A program made the translations under genes and the position numbers. Shown here piece after piece: positions 27,449 through 34,421 of a DNA stretch of 46,719 nucleotides (position 1 is the stretch's first letter; each line of letters begins with the position of its first letter). This DNA is from Planctomycetota bacterium (GTDB lineage Bacteria; Planctomycetota; UBA8108; JACQVS01): assembly GCA_016209605.1 (NCBI GenBank), contig JACQVS010000079.1, positions 1 through 46,719 of the forward strand, in the 5' to 3' direction. The notes under the pieces were generated by a model. It made no database searches. It saw only the letters and a program-made list of their open reading frames with translations, and was not told where the DNA came from.

Positions 27449-27792
27449 GAGGCCTCCTCTTCCACGTCAACGTGAATGAGCAACATGCCCTCGCGATAGT
27501 CCGTCGACAAGCGCGCCTGCAGGAGGTTGCAAGGCAGCTGGATGGTCCTCTCGAACTGGCTGTAGGAGATCTCCATGGAATGATGGCTCCATCCTTCCTC
27601 GAGGACAAAATCGCGCCGGATCCCCCGCACGGTGAGGCTCGAACCCTCCCGCTCGATAGCGATTTCCCCCGGCCGCACGCCCGAAAGCTCGACCTTGATC
27701 ACCCAGCCGTAAGGGGTGCGATAGACATCCACCGGCGGCTGCCAGCAGAACCCCTGGCTGCCCTCGGAGATATTGAGAAAAAAACCGGCCAT
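27445..27792 (-). CDS. Small heat shock protein (Hsp20/alpha-crystallin)
   Basis: This 115-residue product has the alpha-crystallin beta-sandwich. Strands run from VDVYRTPYGWVIKVELSGVRPGEIAIEREGSS in two steps, and the late motif ERTIQLPCNLLQARL corresponds to the conserved F-x-R-x-x-x-L-P region. The C-terminus ends in HVDVEEEAS and lacks a clear I-x-I oligomerisation tail. It is shorter than typical Hsp20s because both tails are short. ATP-independent holdase activity is expected. GGGAGG precedes the ATG. Coupling to Lon by an ATGA overlap links holding with degradation of damaged proteins. Confidence 0.88.
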   Translation of the reverse strand: MAGFFLNISEGSQGFCWQPPVDVYRTPYGWVIKVELSGVRPGEIAIEREGSSLTVRGIRRDFVLEEGWSHHSMEISYSQFERTIQLPCNLLQARLSTDYREGMLLIHVDVEEEAS

Positions 27793-27836
27793 GGAACGGC
27801 CTCCCGTCGGTATTTGAGTCTTTACGAATCAATACC

Positions 27837-27864
27837 ATCATAGCCGATCCTCTGAAATTGACAA
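27837..27864 (-). promoter_or_regulatory. Sigma-70-type promoter for hsp20-lon
   Basis: On the minus strand TTGTCA (27864-27859), a 16-bp spacer and TATGAT (27842-27837) give 5/6 matches at both elements. The leader to the Hsp20 ATG is about 40 nt. No CIRCE-type inverted repeat or clear heat-shock sigma motif was found in the 159-nt gap, so any heat regulation is not explained by it. Confidence 0.55.
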
Positions 27865-27951
27865 AATATTGCCAACCGCCTCGGAGGTGCGCTCGGCCGC
27901 CTGGCGCCGGAACGGTGCCGACGTTTTCGGACATGATTTCCTGCCGGCGCA

Positions 27952-28389
27952 TCAGATTTTTCTGTAGGCCCGCGGTGATTCCTCCTCGAGCAAGCTGCCG
28001 ATCTGCGCCTGCTCCTCGGCAAGGAAAAGCATGATATCATCCAGGCTCAAGATGCCGACCAGCTTGCCATCCTTGTTCACCACCGGCAGCCGGCGCATGG
28101 CGCCGCTGCGCATGGTGGAAAGGGCAATTTCAATCGGGGTGTGCTCGAAGACGGTCCGGACGGGAGCGGTCATCACCTCGCCGACCCTGGTCTCGCCGGT
28201 ATCCTTGCCCTCGGCAAGCACCCGGATGACCAGGTCCCGGTCGGTCAAGATGCCGATCGGCTCCTTGTCCTGATTGACAATCACCAAGGTCCCCACCATG
28301 CGCTGGCGCATGCGTTGCGCGGCGACTTGAACGCTTTCCTCGGCTTCCGCCAAATCGACCTGTCGCTGACAAATCCTTCCGGCTGCCAT
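27952..28389 (-). CDS. Two-CBS-domain protein
   Basis: This 145-residue protein consists of a CBS pair. CBS1 includes MVGTLVIVNQDKEPIGILTD and RDLVIRVLAEG. CBS2 includes AMRRLPVVNKDGKLVGILSL and DDIMLFLAEE. The ATG at 28389 has AAAGGAGT upstream, which decides it over longer reading. CBS pairs bind adenosyl ligands such as AMP, ATP or SAM and sense energy status. Stand-alone pairs act on partner enzymes or channels. The C-terminus is short and polar. It lies between the Hsp20-Lon operon and the thioredoxin-like gene, and has its own sigma-54-like promoter at 28473-28488. Confidence 0.9.
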   Translation of the reverse strand: MAAGRICQRQVDLAEAEESVQVAAQRMRQRMVGTLVIVNQDKEPIGILTDRDLVIRVLAEGKDTGETRVGEVMTAPVRTVFEHTPIEIALSTMRSGAMRRLPVVNKDGKLVGILSLDDIMLFLAEEQAQIGSLLEEESPRAYRKI

Positions 28390-28472
28390 GGGACTCCTTT
28401 TAGATATCTCACCGCCTCCCAGCCGCCACACCTCGCTACTCTCGACAATCCTGAAGCACGTAACCTAAAAAA

Positions 28473-28488
28473 TGCAAACCTTATGCCA
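28473..28488 (-). promoter_or_regulatory. Sigma-54-type -24/-12 promoter
   Basis: The minus strand reads TGGCATAAGGTTTGCA. This matches TGGCAY-N5-TTGCA with the invariant GG and GC at the correct 10-bp separation. It lies about 85 nt upstream of the CBS-protein ATG, in the 250-nt gap after the thioredoxin-like gene. No enhancer-binding site was identified, and no RpoN or bEBP gene is in this window. Confidence 0.5.
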
Positions 28489-28639
28489 CAGGGGATCTCC
28501 GGGGCAGAAAATGCAAGGGCTTGCCATCGAGCCGAGCCGGCGGAACTTGCGTTGTCCGCGCCATGGCCGCGCTCTGGTCCTGGAGGGAAAAATCCGGCGC
28601 TTTGGCGAAAAATTTCGCCCACCTGGCCGCCTCACCGTA

Positions 28640-29146
28640 TTACTTGAACTGCACCTCTTTCAGGAATTTTTCTATCATCCCCTCTTTCAGCTGCATGGGA
28701 TGGCCTTCCCACACCACTTCCCCCTTGGCGCCCACCAGCCAGGCATGGGGAATGCCCCGCGTCCGGTAGGCCTCGCCGCCGCCAATGGCGACCAGGTAGT
28801 CGATGCCGCGGTCGTCAATGAACTTTTCAATCTTTCCGGCCGGCTCATCGGTAACTCCGATGATGGTCAATCCCTTGCTCTCGAACTTCTCGTGGAGATG
28901 GTTCAAGCGCGGGATCGAGCTGACGCACGGCCCTCACCAGGTGGCCCACTTCTCCACCAGGATGACCCGGCCGCTGAGCGACTCCCAGGACAGGTCGCCG
29001 CTGGAATTGAGCCACTTGGAGGGATGGAGGGCGGGCGCCTTCGATCCCAGCGCCGCCGCATCGGAGCAGCCGCTCAAACTTCCCAAAAAAGCCGCCAACA
29101 GGATCGGGGACCAGATGAGCCCCGCGTCGGGTGCGATCTTGATCAT
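28640..29146 (-). CDS. TlpA/AhpC-TSA thioredoxin-like lipoprotein with UxxC (candidate selenoprotein)
   Basis: This is 168 residues when the UGA at 28936-28934 is read as selenocysteine (residue 71). The signal peptide ends in a perfect lipobox LSGC (Cys27), so the protein is membrane-anchored outside the cytoplasm. The thioredoxin fold follows: VILVEKWATW-U-GPCVSS, where the family has W-C-G-P-C, then GLTIIGVTDEPA and the cis-Pro loop RGIPHAWLVGAKGEVVWEGHP. UGA falls exactly on the nucleophilic Cys and the resolving Cys74 is intact, giving a U-x-x-C redox motif. The downstream frame stays open to TAA after 97 more residues. No ATG follows the UGA and the next possible start is a TTG, so a split gene is unlikely. 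A strong AAAGGAG precedes the ATG. Expected role: thiol-disulfide exchange or reduction in the periplasm. Confidence 0.85.
28903..28936 (-). promoter_or_regulatory. Possible SECIS hairpin downstream of UGA
   Basis: Two alternative hand-drawn hairpins follow the UGA. One pairs GUGCG (+6 to +10) with CGCGC (+23 to +27). The other pairs UCAGC (+11 to +15) with GC-U-UGA (+26 to +31), with a bulged U and a loop at +16 to +25. Either puts an apical loop near the distance seen in bacterial SECIS elements. Neither shows the GGUC loop. Confidence 0.4.
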
Positions 29147-29258
29147 TCAGGCTCCTTTCTGCTTGAATGTAAATGCCAGTCTCTCAAGATTTATCGAATC
29201 GGCCTTGAATTTTCTGAAACTCGAAGCCCCTTGCAAAAGAAAGAGTTCCGGTAAGTCC

Positions 29259-30044
29259 ATGAACCCCAATTCCTCTCCCAGCCGCGGCTCCGCCCTTCCC
29301 CGCGCCATCGACCTCTTCCTCACGGCGCTCATCGCGCTCAACGTCGCCGCTTTCGTGGCCAGCACGATTCCGGAGGTCCACACCCCCTACCAGGGGGCCT
29401 TCGACGGCTTTGAAACCTTCTCGGTGATCATCTTCAGCGTCGAGTACCTGGCGCGGCTCATTCTCTGCACCGCCGAAGAGCGCTTCCGCCGTCCGGTGCT
29501 CGGCCGCCTCCGCTACCTGGTGACCCCGCTGGCGATCATCGATCTGGTCTCCATCCTGCCGTTCTATCTCCCCCTGCTGGGCCTCGACTTGCGGGTCTTG
29601 CGCCTTTTCCGTCTGATGAGGCTCCTGCGCATCTTCAAGCTGGGGAGGTACTCCGAATCGCTGCAGCTCATCAGGGCCGTCTTGAAAAAGAAGAAGGAGG
29701 AGCTGGGGGCGACCTTGTTCATCGTGTTCATCCTCCTCACGGTGGCCTCATCGCTGATTTACTTCGCCGAAAGCGATGCTCAACCGAAGGCCTTCGGCTC
29801 CATCCCCCTCTGCATGTGGTGGGGGGTCACCACCTTGACCACCATCGGGTACGGCGACCTCTACCCCATCACTTCCGCAGGCCGGTTCATCGGATCGGTG
29901 GTGGCGATCCTGGGAATCGGCCTCTTCGCCATGCCGACCGCCATCCTGGGGGCGGCCTTCGTCGAGGAGATGCAACTGAGGAAGCGCTCGGAGAACCCGA
30001 AGGAGGCGGCGGCCTGCCCCCACTGCGGCAAGCCGATTCCTTGA
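29259..30044 (+). CDS. Voltage-gated-type potassium channel (Kv/KvAP-like)
   Basis: This 261-residue protein has six transmembrane segments. S1 is near IDLFLTALIALNVAAFVAS. The S4 voltage sensor has regularly spaced arginines (LRVLRLFRLMRLLRIFKLGR). The pore loop carries the K+ selectivity filter TTLTTIGYGDLYP between S5 (FIVFILLTVASSLIYF) and S6 (IGSVVAILGIGLFAMPTAIL). The C-terminus ends in CPHCGKPIP, a single zinc-ribbon-like CxxC. The ATG at 29259 is chosen because upstream codons would add an unrelated tail running into the divergent thioredoxin-like gene. The 112-nt divergent region must hold both promoters. It sets membrane potential or K+ flux in the inner membrane. Confidence 0.93.
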   Translation: MNPNSSPSRGSALPRAIDLFLTALIALNVAAFVASTIPEVHTPYQGAFDGFETFSVIIFSVEYLARLILCTAEERFRRPVLGRLRYLVTPLAIIDLVSILPFYLPLLGLDLRVLRLFRLMRLLRIFKLGRYSESLQLIRAVLKKKKEELGATLFIVFILLTVASSLIYFAESDAQPKAFGSIPLCMWWGVTTLTTIGYGDLYPITSAGRFIGSVVAILGIGLFAMPTAILGAAFVEEMQLRKRSENPKEAAACPHCGKPIP

Positions 30045-30102
30045 AAATTCACGCCGCCCCTTGCTATCCGGCACAAATCTCATTAGAGTATTTTTAAATT
30101 TT

Positions 30103-30145
30103 CTTAACACGTTCTTGATAATTCCTTAACATCTCAGACTTAACG
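30103..30145 (+). promoter_or_regulatory. Pho-box-like direct repeats upstream of the phosphate genes
   Basis: CTTAACA (30103), CTTGATA (30114) and CTTAACA (30125) repeat at an exact 11-bp period. A fourth CTTAACG (30139) is slightly out of phase. An 11-bp period of 7-mers is the hallmark of PhoB/PhoP-type operators. The block lies 70-110 nt before the DUF47 ATG. Control by a phosphate-starvation response regulator is inferred. Confidence 0.6.
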
Positions 30146-30216
30146 TTGAACGACTGCCCCTGAATCCTACCAAGTCAAAGCACTACGTAAATTGAGAATT
30201 TAACAGGAGTTCGTGC

Positions 30217-30837
30217 ATGGCCTTCTCACTCTTTCCAAAGAACGACCGCTTCTTCGACCTTTTCGAGCTGAGCGCCAGCAACATCCGCCTGGCCGCTGAG
30301 CAACTCCTGCTCATGGTCAAGGATTTCAGCAATATCGAGGAAAAAGCCGCTCGCTTGAAGGACGTGGAGTCGGAGGGGGACCAGATCACCCATGACATCA
30401 TCGATTTCCTCAACTCCAGCTTTATCACCCCCATCGACCGCGAGGACATTTACGCCCTCGCCGGCAAGCTCGACGACGTGCTCGACGAAATCGAAGGGGT
30501 CGCCAGCCGCCTGCATCTCTTCGCGGTGCAGAAGCCGACCCCCGAGTGCATCGAGCTGGTCGAGATCGTGGTCAAGGCCACCGAGGCCATCGAGAAGGCC
30601 ATCAAGGGCCTGAAGAAATACTCCGGTTTGAAGGAGTTCATAGTCGAGATCCACAGCCTCGAAAACCAGGCCGACCAGATCACCCGCAAGATGACCGCCC
30701 AGCTCTTCCAGAACGGCAGCTCCGATGTCGTCAACCTCATCAAGTGGAAGGAGATCTACTCCCGCCTGGAGCACACCGCCGACCGCTGCGAGGATGTGGC
30801 CAACATCATCGAGGACATCGCGGTCAAGAACATGTGA
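30217..30837 (+). CDS. PhoU-like DUF47 protein, Pit accessory
   Basis: This 206-residue all-helical protein starts at an ATG behind AACAGGAG. It has the DUF47 landmarks: MAFSLFPKNDRFFDLFE at the N-terminus, then KDVESEGDQITHDIIDFLNSS, followed by FITPIDREDIYALAGKLDDV and LENQADQITRKMTAQLF. E-x-x-x-D metal-binding positions in the two pseudo-repeats are kept. DUF47 proteins accompany Pit phosphate permeases and probably regulate them, in the cytoplasm at the membrane. The pit gene starts 45 nt downstream and the Pho-box-like repeats lie upstream, so the two form a phosphate-regulated operon. Confidence 0.93.
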   Translation: MAFSLFPKNDRFFDLFELSASNIRLAAEQLLLMVKDFSNIEEKAARLKDVESEGDQITHDIIDFLNSSFITPIDREDIYALAGKLDDVLDEIEGVASRLHLFAVQKPTPECIELVEIVVKATEAIEKAIKGLKKYSGLKEFIVEIHSLENQADQITRKMTAQLFQNGSSDVVNLIKWKEIYSRLEHTADRCEDVANIIEDIAVKNM

Positions 30838-30882
30838 TTCACCGCCCTTGGAAATGAAATCGCCCGATTGAAAGGATGAAGA

Positions 30883-31881
30883 ATGCTCGACGCCACGATT
30901 CTGGTCGGAATCATCGCGCTCGCCTTCGCCTTTGACTTCGTCAACGGCTTTCACGACGCCGCCAACTCCATCGCGACCATCGTCTCGACGCGCGTGCTGA
31001 CTCCCACCAAGGCGGTCGTCTGGGCGGCGGCCTTCAACTTCGTCGCCCTGTGGATCTTCGGCCTGAACGTGGCGGCGACCATTGCCAAGGACGTGGTGCA
31101 GCCCGGGACGGTGACGCCTAACGTCGTTTTTTCCGGCCTGGTCGGCGCCATCCTCTGGAACTTGATCACCTGGTACGGCGGCATCCCCAGCAGCTCCTCC
31201 CACGCCCTGGTCGGCGGCTTCGCCGGCGCCGCGGTGACGCACGCCGGCTTCAAGGTCCTGATCGTTCCGGGCATCCTGAAGATCGCCGTCTTCATCATCC
31301 TGGCGCCGGTCCTGGGAATGGCCATCGGCTGGCTCTTGATGCTCACGACCTACTGGATCTTCCAGAACGCCCATCCCGGCCGCGTGGGGCGGCTGTTCAA
31401 AAGGCTGCAACTCGTTTCCGCCGCCGCCTACAGCATCGGGCACGGCTCCAACGACGCCCAGAAGACCATGGGCATCATCATGGCCGTCCTCATCGCCGCC
31501 CAGAGGTTCGGCAAGGACGACGACATCCCCAACTGGGTGGTGGTCGGCTGCTACGCCGCCATGGGCCTGGGGACCCTCATGGGCGGCTGGCGCATCGTCA
31601 AGACCATGGGGCAGAAGATCTGCCACCTCCAGCCGGTCCACGGCTTCTCCGCGGAAACGGGGGGCGCCCTTTGCCTTTACCTGGCCGCCGTATTGGGCAT
31701 TCCCGTCAGCACGACGCACACCATCACCGGGTCCATCTTCGGCGTCGGGGCGACGCGCGGCCTCCACGCCGTCAAGTGGGCCATCGCCGGGCGCGTCATC
31801 TGGGCCTGGATCCTGACCATCCCGGCCGCCGCCCTCATGGCGGCGGCGTCGCAGAAATTCTGCTCCTACCTGGGGTGGTAG
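30883..31881 (+). CDS. pit: Low-affinity inorganic phosphate transporter (PiT family)
   Basis: This 332-residue inner-membrane protein has about ten hydrophobic segments. Both PiT signature repeats are present: DFVNGFHDAANSIATIVSTR near the N-terminus with GGIPSSSSHALVGGFAG, and GHGSNDAQKTMGIIM with GIPVSTTHTITGSIFGVG. These Asn/Asp-rich and Ser/Thr-His motifs form the phosphate and cation sites. It imports phosphate or metal-phosphate using the ion gradient. AAGGATGAAG precedes the ATG. It is co-transcribed with the DUF47 gene. The ketosynthase gene starts 48 nt after its stop, so read-through into that locus is possible. Confidence 0.95.
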   Translation: MLDATILVGIIALAFAFDFVNGFHDAANSIATIVSTRVLTPTKAVVWAAAFNFVALWIFGLNVAATIAKDVVQPGTVTPNVVFSGLVGAILWNLITWYGGIPSSSSHALVGGFAGAAVTHAGFKVLIVPGILKIAVFIILAPVLGMAIGWLLMLTTYWIFQNAHPGRVGRLFKRLQLVSAAAYSIGHGSNDAQKTMGIIMAVLIAAQRFGKDDDIPNWVVVGCYAAMGLGTLMGGWRIVKTMGQKICHLQPVHGFSAETGGALCLYLAAVLGIPVSTTHTITGSIFGVGATRGLHAVKWAIAGRVIWAWILTIPAAALMAAASQKFCSYLGW

Positions 31882-31929
31882 CGGCCTTCGGGGAGATCGG
31901 TGGGGAGATTTTTTACTATAGCACCTCGA

Positions 31930-33174
31930 ATGGACATCGCCATCACGGGACTAGGGCTGACGACTTCTTTAGGCGCCGGGAAGGCCGCCAACTGGAGCGC
32001 CCTCCAGCGCGGCGAGAGCGGCATCGCGCCGCTCAAAACCATCGATACCGGTGACTATCCCGTGAAGGACGGCGGCGAGGATCCGGAGCCGCCGGAGGGG
32101 CCCCCCTTTCCGGACGGCGAGCCGGCGCCGCCGGAGCTGCGCCACCTGCTGGGGGCCTGCCTGGAGGCGCAGCGGCAGGCGGAGGGCCGCGGCGCCGGGG
32201 CGCTGGCAGCGGCCTACGGCCCGGAAGGGGTGGGGCTGGCGGTCGGTTCCTCGCTCGCCGCCTCGACGGCCAGCCGGCGGTTCTTCGAGAGCCTCGCCGA
32301 GCGCGGGCCGGAGCGCGCCGACTACGGCGCCTTGAAGGGCTACCACGCCGGCCTGCAGCTCGACTACCTGCTCGAGCACCTCGGCTATGGCGGCCCGGCC
32401 GTCCTGGTCTCGAACGCCTGCGCCGCCAGCGCCAGCGCCATCGCGCGGGCGGCCGACTGGATCCGCGCCGGCCGCGCTCGCGCCGCCGTTGCGGCCGGCT
32501 TTGACGCCTTCAGCATCTTCACCTTCGCCGGCTTCGGCTCGCTGCAGGCGATGGCGCGAGGGCATTGCCGCCCCTTCTCCGCCGAGCGCGAGGGGATGAA
32601 GATCGGCGGCGGCTACGCGGCGCTGGCGCTCGAGCCGCTCGAGAAAGCCCGCGGGCGCGGCATGGAGCCGATCGCCCTCTTGAGCGGATACGGCGAGTCC
32701 TCCGACGCCCATCACCTCACCCATCCCCATCCCGCCGGCCTGGGGGCGGCCCTGGCCATGCGCCGGGCCCTCGACCTGGCCGGGCTCGAACCGGCAGACA
32801 TCGACGCCATCAACGCCCACGGCACCGCCACCCGCTCGAACGACGCCGCGGAAGCGCAGGCCATGCGCGCGGTCTTTGGCGAGCGCTTGCGCTCGATCCC
32901 CATCTTCGCCTTGAAGCCCGCCATCGGCCACACTCTCGGCGGGGCCGGCGCGGTGGAAGCGGCCGTCAGCATCCTGGCCCTCCAGGACCAGCGGCTGCCG
33001 CCGACCCTCCACGCCGGCGAGCCGGACCCGGAGATCGGCGCGCTGGACTTGGTGCCGGCGGGACGCCCGGCGCGGCTCCGGCACGTGATGTCGAACGCCT
33101 TCGGTTTCGGCGGATCGAACGCGAGCCTGATCTTCAGCGCGGCGCCGGAAGAAGCCAGGAGGCGAGCGCCATGA
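31930..33174 (+). CDS. Beta-ketoacyl-ACP synthase (KAS II/FabF type, catalytic KS)
   Basis: This 414-residue ketosynthase has a complete triad: Cys164 in VSNACAASASA, His297 in NAHGTATRSND, and Lys329/His334 in LKPAIGHTLGGAG. The C-terminal MSNAFGFGGSNASLIF is canonical. It performs decarboxylative Claisen condensation of a malonyl-ACP extender with an acyl primer. An unusual acidic, Pro-rich insert lies at residues 45-70 (GGEDPEPPEGPPFPDGEP). The ATG at 31930 has no strong Shine-Dalgarno. Its stop overlaps the next ATG (33171-33174), pairing it with a degenerate ketosynthase, as in KS-alpha/KS-beta (chain length factor) heterodimers of type II polyketide and aryl polyene systems. Confidence 0.92.
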   Translation: MDIAITGLGLTTSLGAGKAANWSALQRGESGIAPLKTIDTGDYPVKDGGEDPEPPEGPPFPDGEPAPPELRHLLGACLEAQRQAEGRGAGALAAAYGPEGVGLAVGSSLAASTASRRFFESLAERGPERADYGALKGYHAGLQLDYLLEHLGYGGPAVLVSNACAASASAIARAADWIRAGRARAAVAAGFDAFSIFTFAGFGSLQAMARGHCRPFSAEREGMKIGGGYAALALEPLEKARGRGMEPIALLSGYGESSDAHHLTHPHPAGLGAALAMRRALDLAGLEPADIDAINAHGTATRSNDAAEAQAMRAVFGERLRSIPIFALKPAIGHTLGGAGAVEAAVSILALQDQRLPPTLHAGEPDPEIGALDLVPAGRPARLRHVMSNAFGFGGSNASLIFSAAPEEARRRAP

Positions 33175-34403
33175 AAGCCGGATCGAGGGCGGCGGCGGTC
33201 ACCGGCCTCGGCGCCGTGGCGCCGTCAGGCATCGGGGCGGAGCGCTTCTGGGAGGCGCTGCTCCGGGGCGAGCCGGCCCTCGCCCCCTCTCCAGGATCGC
33301 GCCTGGGCGCTCCGGTGCCGCCTCGCGCCGCCACCCTGGAGGGCTCGGGGTGGGCGCTGGAGGAGTTCGCCGACCCGCGCCTCTTGCGCCGGCTGTCGCG
33401 CTTTTCCGCCATGTCGGCCGTGGCCGCGCGAGAGGCCCTGCAGCACGCGGGCCTGCTCAGGACCGGCCCGCTCAAAACCGGGGAAGCCCCCGATCCGCTC
33501 TTTGAAAAGGCCGGCGCCGCCCTCGGCACCGCCTTCGGCTCCTCGGCCTATCACTTCGAGTACTACGAGGCGCTTTTCCGGAGGGGCTTGAAGGAGGCGA
33601 GCCCGCTGCTCTTCTCCGAAAGCGTCCTCAACGCCGCCTCGGGCCACATCACCCACCAGCTCGGGCTGCGCGGACCCGGCCTAACCCTGGTGGGCGGAGA
33701 GGATGCCGGCCTGGCGGCCCTGGCGGCGGCGCTGGACCTCAGCCGCCGGGGGGACGTGCCCTTCGTCCTCGCCGGCGGCGCCGAGGAGTACTGCGACATC
33801 CTGCACGCGGCGCTGGCGGCGCAAGGAACGGTCGGCGGCGAGCCGTGCATTCCGTACGCGAGAAACGGCCATCCCGGCTTCCTGGGCGAAGGGGCGGCGC
33901 TCTTCATCCTCGAAAGCGCCGCCGCTGCGGCGGGGCGAGGGGCCGCGGCGCTGGCCTGGATCGCCGGCGCGGGAAGCGGCCGCGCGCGGGCCGGGGAAGC
34001 TCCGGAGCGGGCGGTGGAGCGCGCGGTGCGGAGCGCCTTGAGCGATGCGGGGATCGAGGCCGCCGAGGTCGACCTGGTGGCCGGCGGGGCCGGCGGCGGC
34101 CCCCTGGATGAAGCCGAGGTGAAGGGGCTCGCCGCCGTCCTCGACCCCCGGCGATCCCTCTGGCTCGCCGCCCCCAAGCGCCTCGCCGGCGAGGCCTTCG
34201 GCTTCAGCTCCGCGGCGCAAGCCCTGGCGGCCGTCCTGGCGCTTTCAAGAGGCATCGTGCCGCCCACGCCCGGCGAGGGAGAGACGATCCTGCCGCCGGC
34301 CTGGAAGCTCACGGAGGAGCCGGTCGAGGCCCCGCTCCGCGGCGCGCTGGCGGTTTCCCTCACCCGAGCGCGAGGAGCCACGGCGATCGTCGTGAAAAAA
34401 TAG
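33171..34403 (+). CDS. Chain-length-factor-like degenerate ketosynthase (KS-beta)
   Basis: This 410-residue KS-fold protein has an ATG behind CAGGAGG. The fold is recognisable at AAAVTGLGAVAPSGIGAERFWEALLRGE and QLGLRGPGLTLVGGEDAG. The active-site Cys position is Glu177 (family S-T-A-C-A-S-G, here V-G-G-E-D-A-G). The two catalytic His positions are also lost: VAGGAGGGPLDEAEVKG replaces the NAHGTxT region and KRLAGEAFGFS replaces the K-x3-GH region. It cannot condense on its own. The 4-nt overlap with the catalytic KS strongly suggests a heterodimer in which it shapes chain length. Its stop codon lies in the shared terminator with the convergent DUF1080 gene. Confidence 0.85.
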   Translation: MKAGSRAAAVTGLGAVAPSGIGAERFWEALLRGEPALAPSPGSRLGAPVPPRAATLEGSGWALEEFADPRLLRRLSRFSAMSAVAAREALQHAGLLRTGPLKTGEAPDPLFEKAGAALGTAFGSSAYHFEYYEALFRRGLKEASPLLFSESVLNAASGHITHQLGLRGPGLTLVGGEDAGLAALAAALDLSRRGDVPFVLAGGAEEYCDILHAALAAQGTVGGEPCIPYARNGHPGFLGEGAALFILESAAAAAGRGAAALAWIAGAGSGRARAGEAPERAVERAVRSALSDAGIEAAEVDLVAGGAGGGPLDEAEVKGLAAVLDPRRSLWLAAPKRLAGEAFGFSSAAQALAAVLALSRGIVPPTPGEGETILPPAWKLTEEPVEAPLRGALAVSLTRARGATAIVVKK

Positions 34404-34421
34404 TTGCAGCGACTATTTTTT
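34395..34421. terminator. Bidirectional terminator overlapping both stop codons
   Basis: A perfect 10-bp inverted repeat AAAAAATAGT / ACTATTTTTT (34395-34404 and 34412-34421) with a 7-nt loop gives a T-run in both directions. The TAG stop of the KS-beta gene and the TAG stop of the convergent DUF1080 gene are both inside the stem. The stem is weak in GC, so efficiency is uncertain. Confidence 0.6.

Noticed and set aside
25196..27475. 759-codon plus-strand frame opposite lon
   Set aside because: Antisense shadow of a textbook Lon protease; the composition is Leu/Arg/Gln-rich with no family features.
29147..29258. Sigma-54 promoter for the thioredoxin-like gene (TGGCAT-TTACA-TTCAA)
   Set aside because: The essential GC of the -12 element is missing.
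30226..31767. 513-codon minus-strand frame opposite DUF47 and pit
   Set aside because: It spans two unrelated genes on the other strand and shows only Asp/Gly/Val-rich shadow composition.
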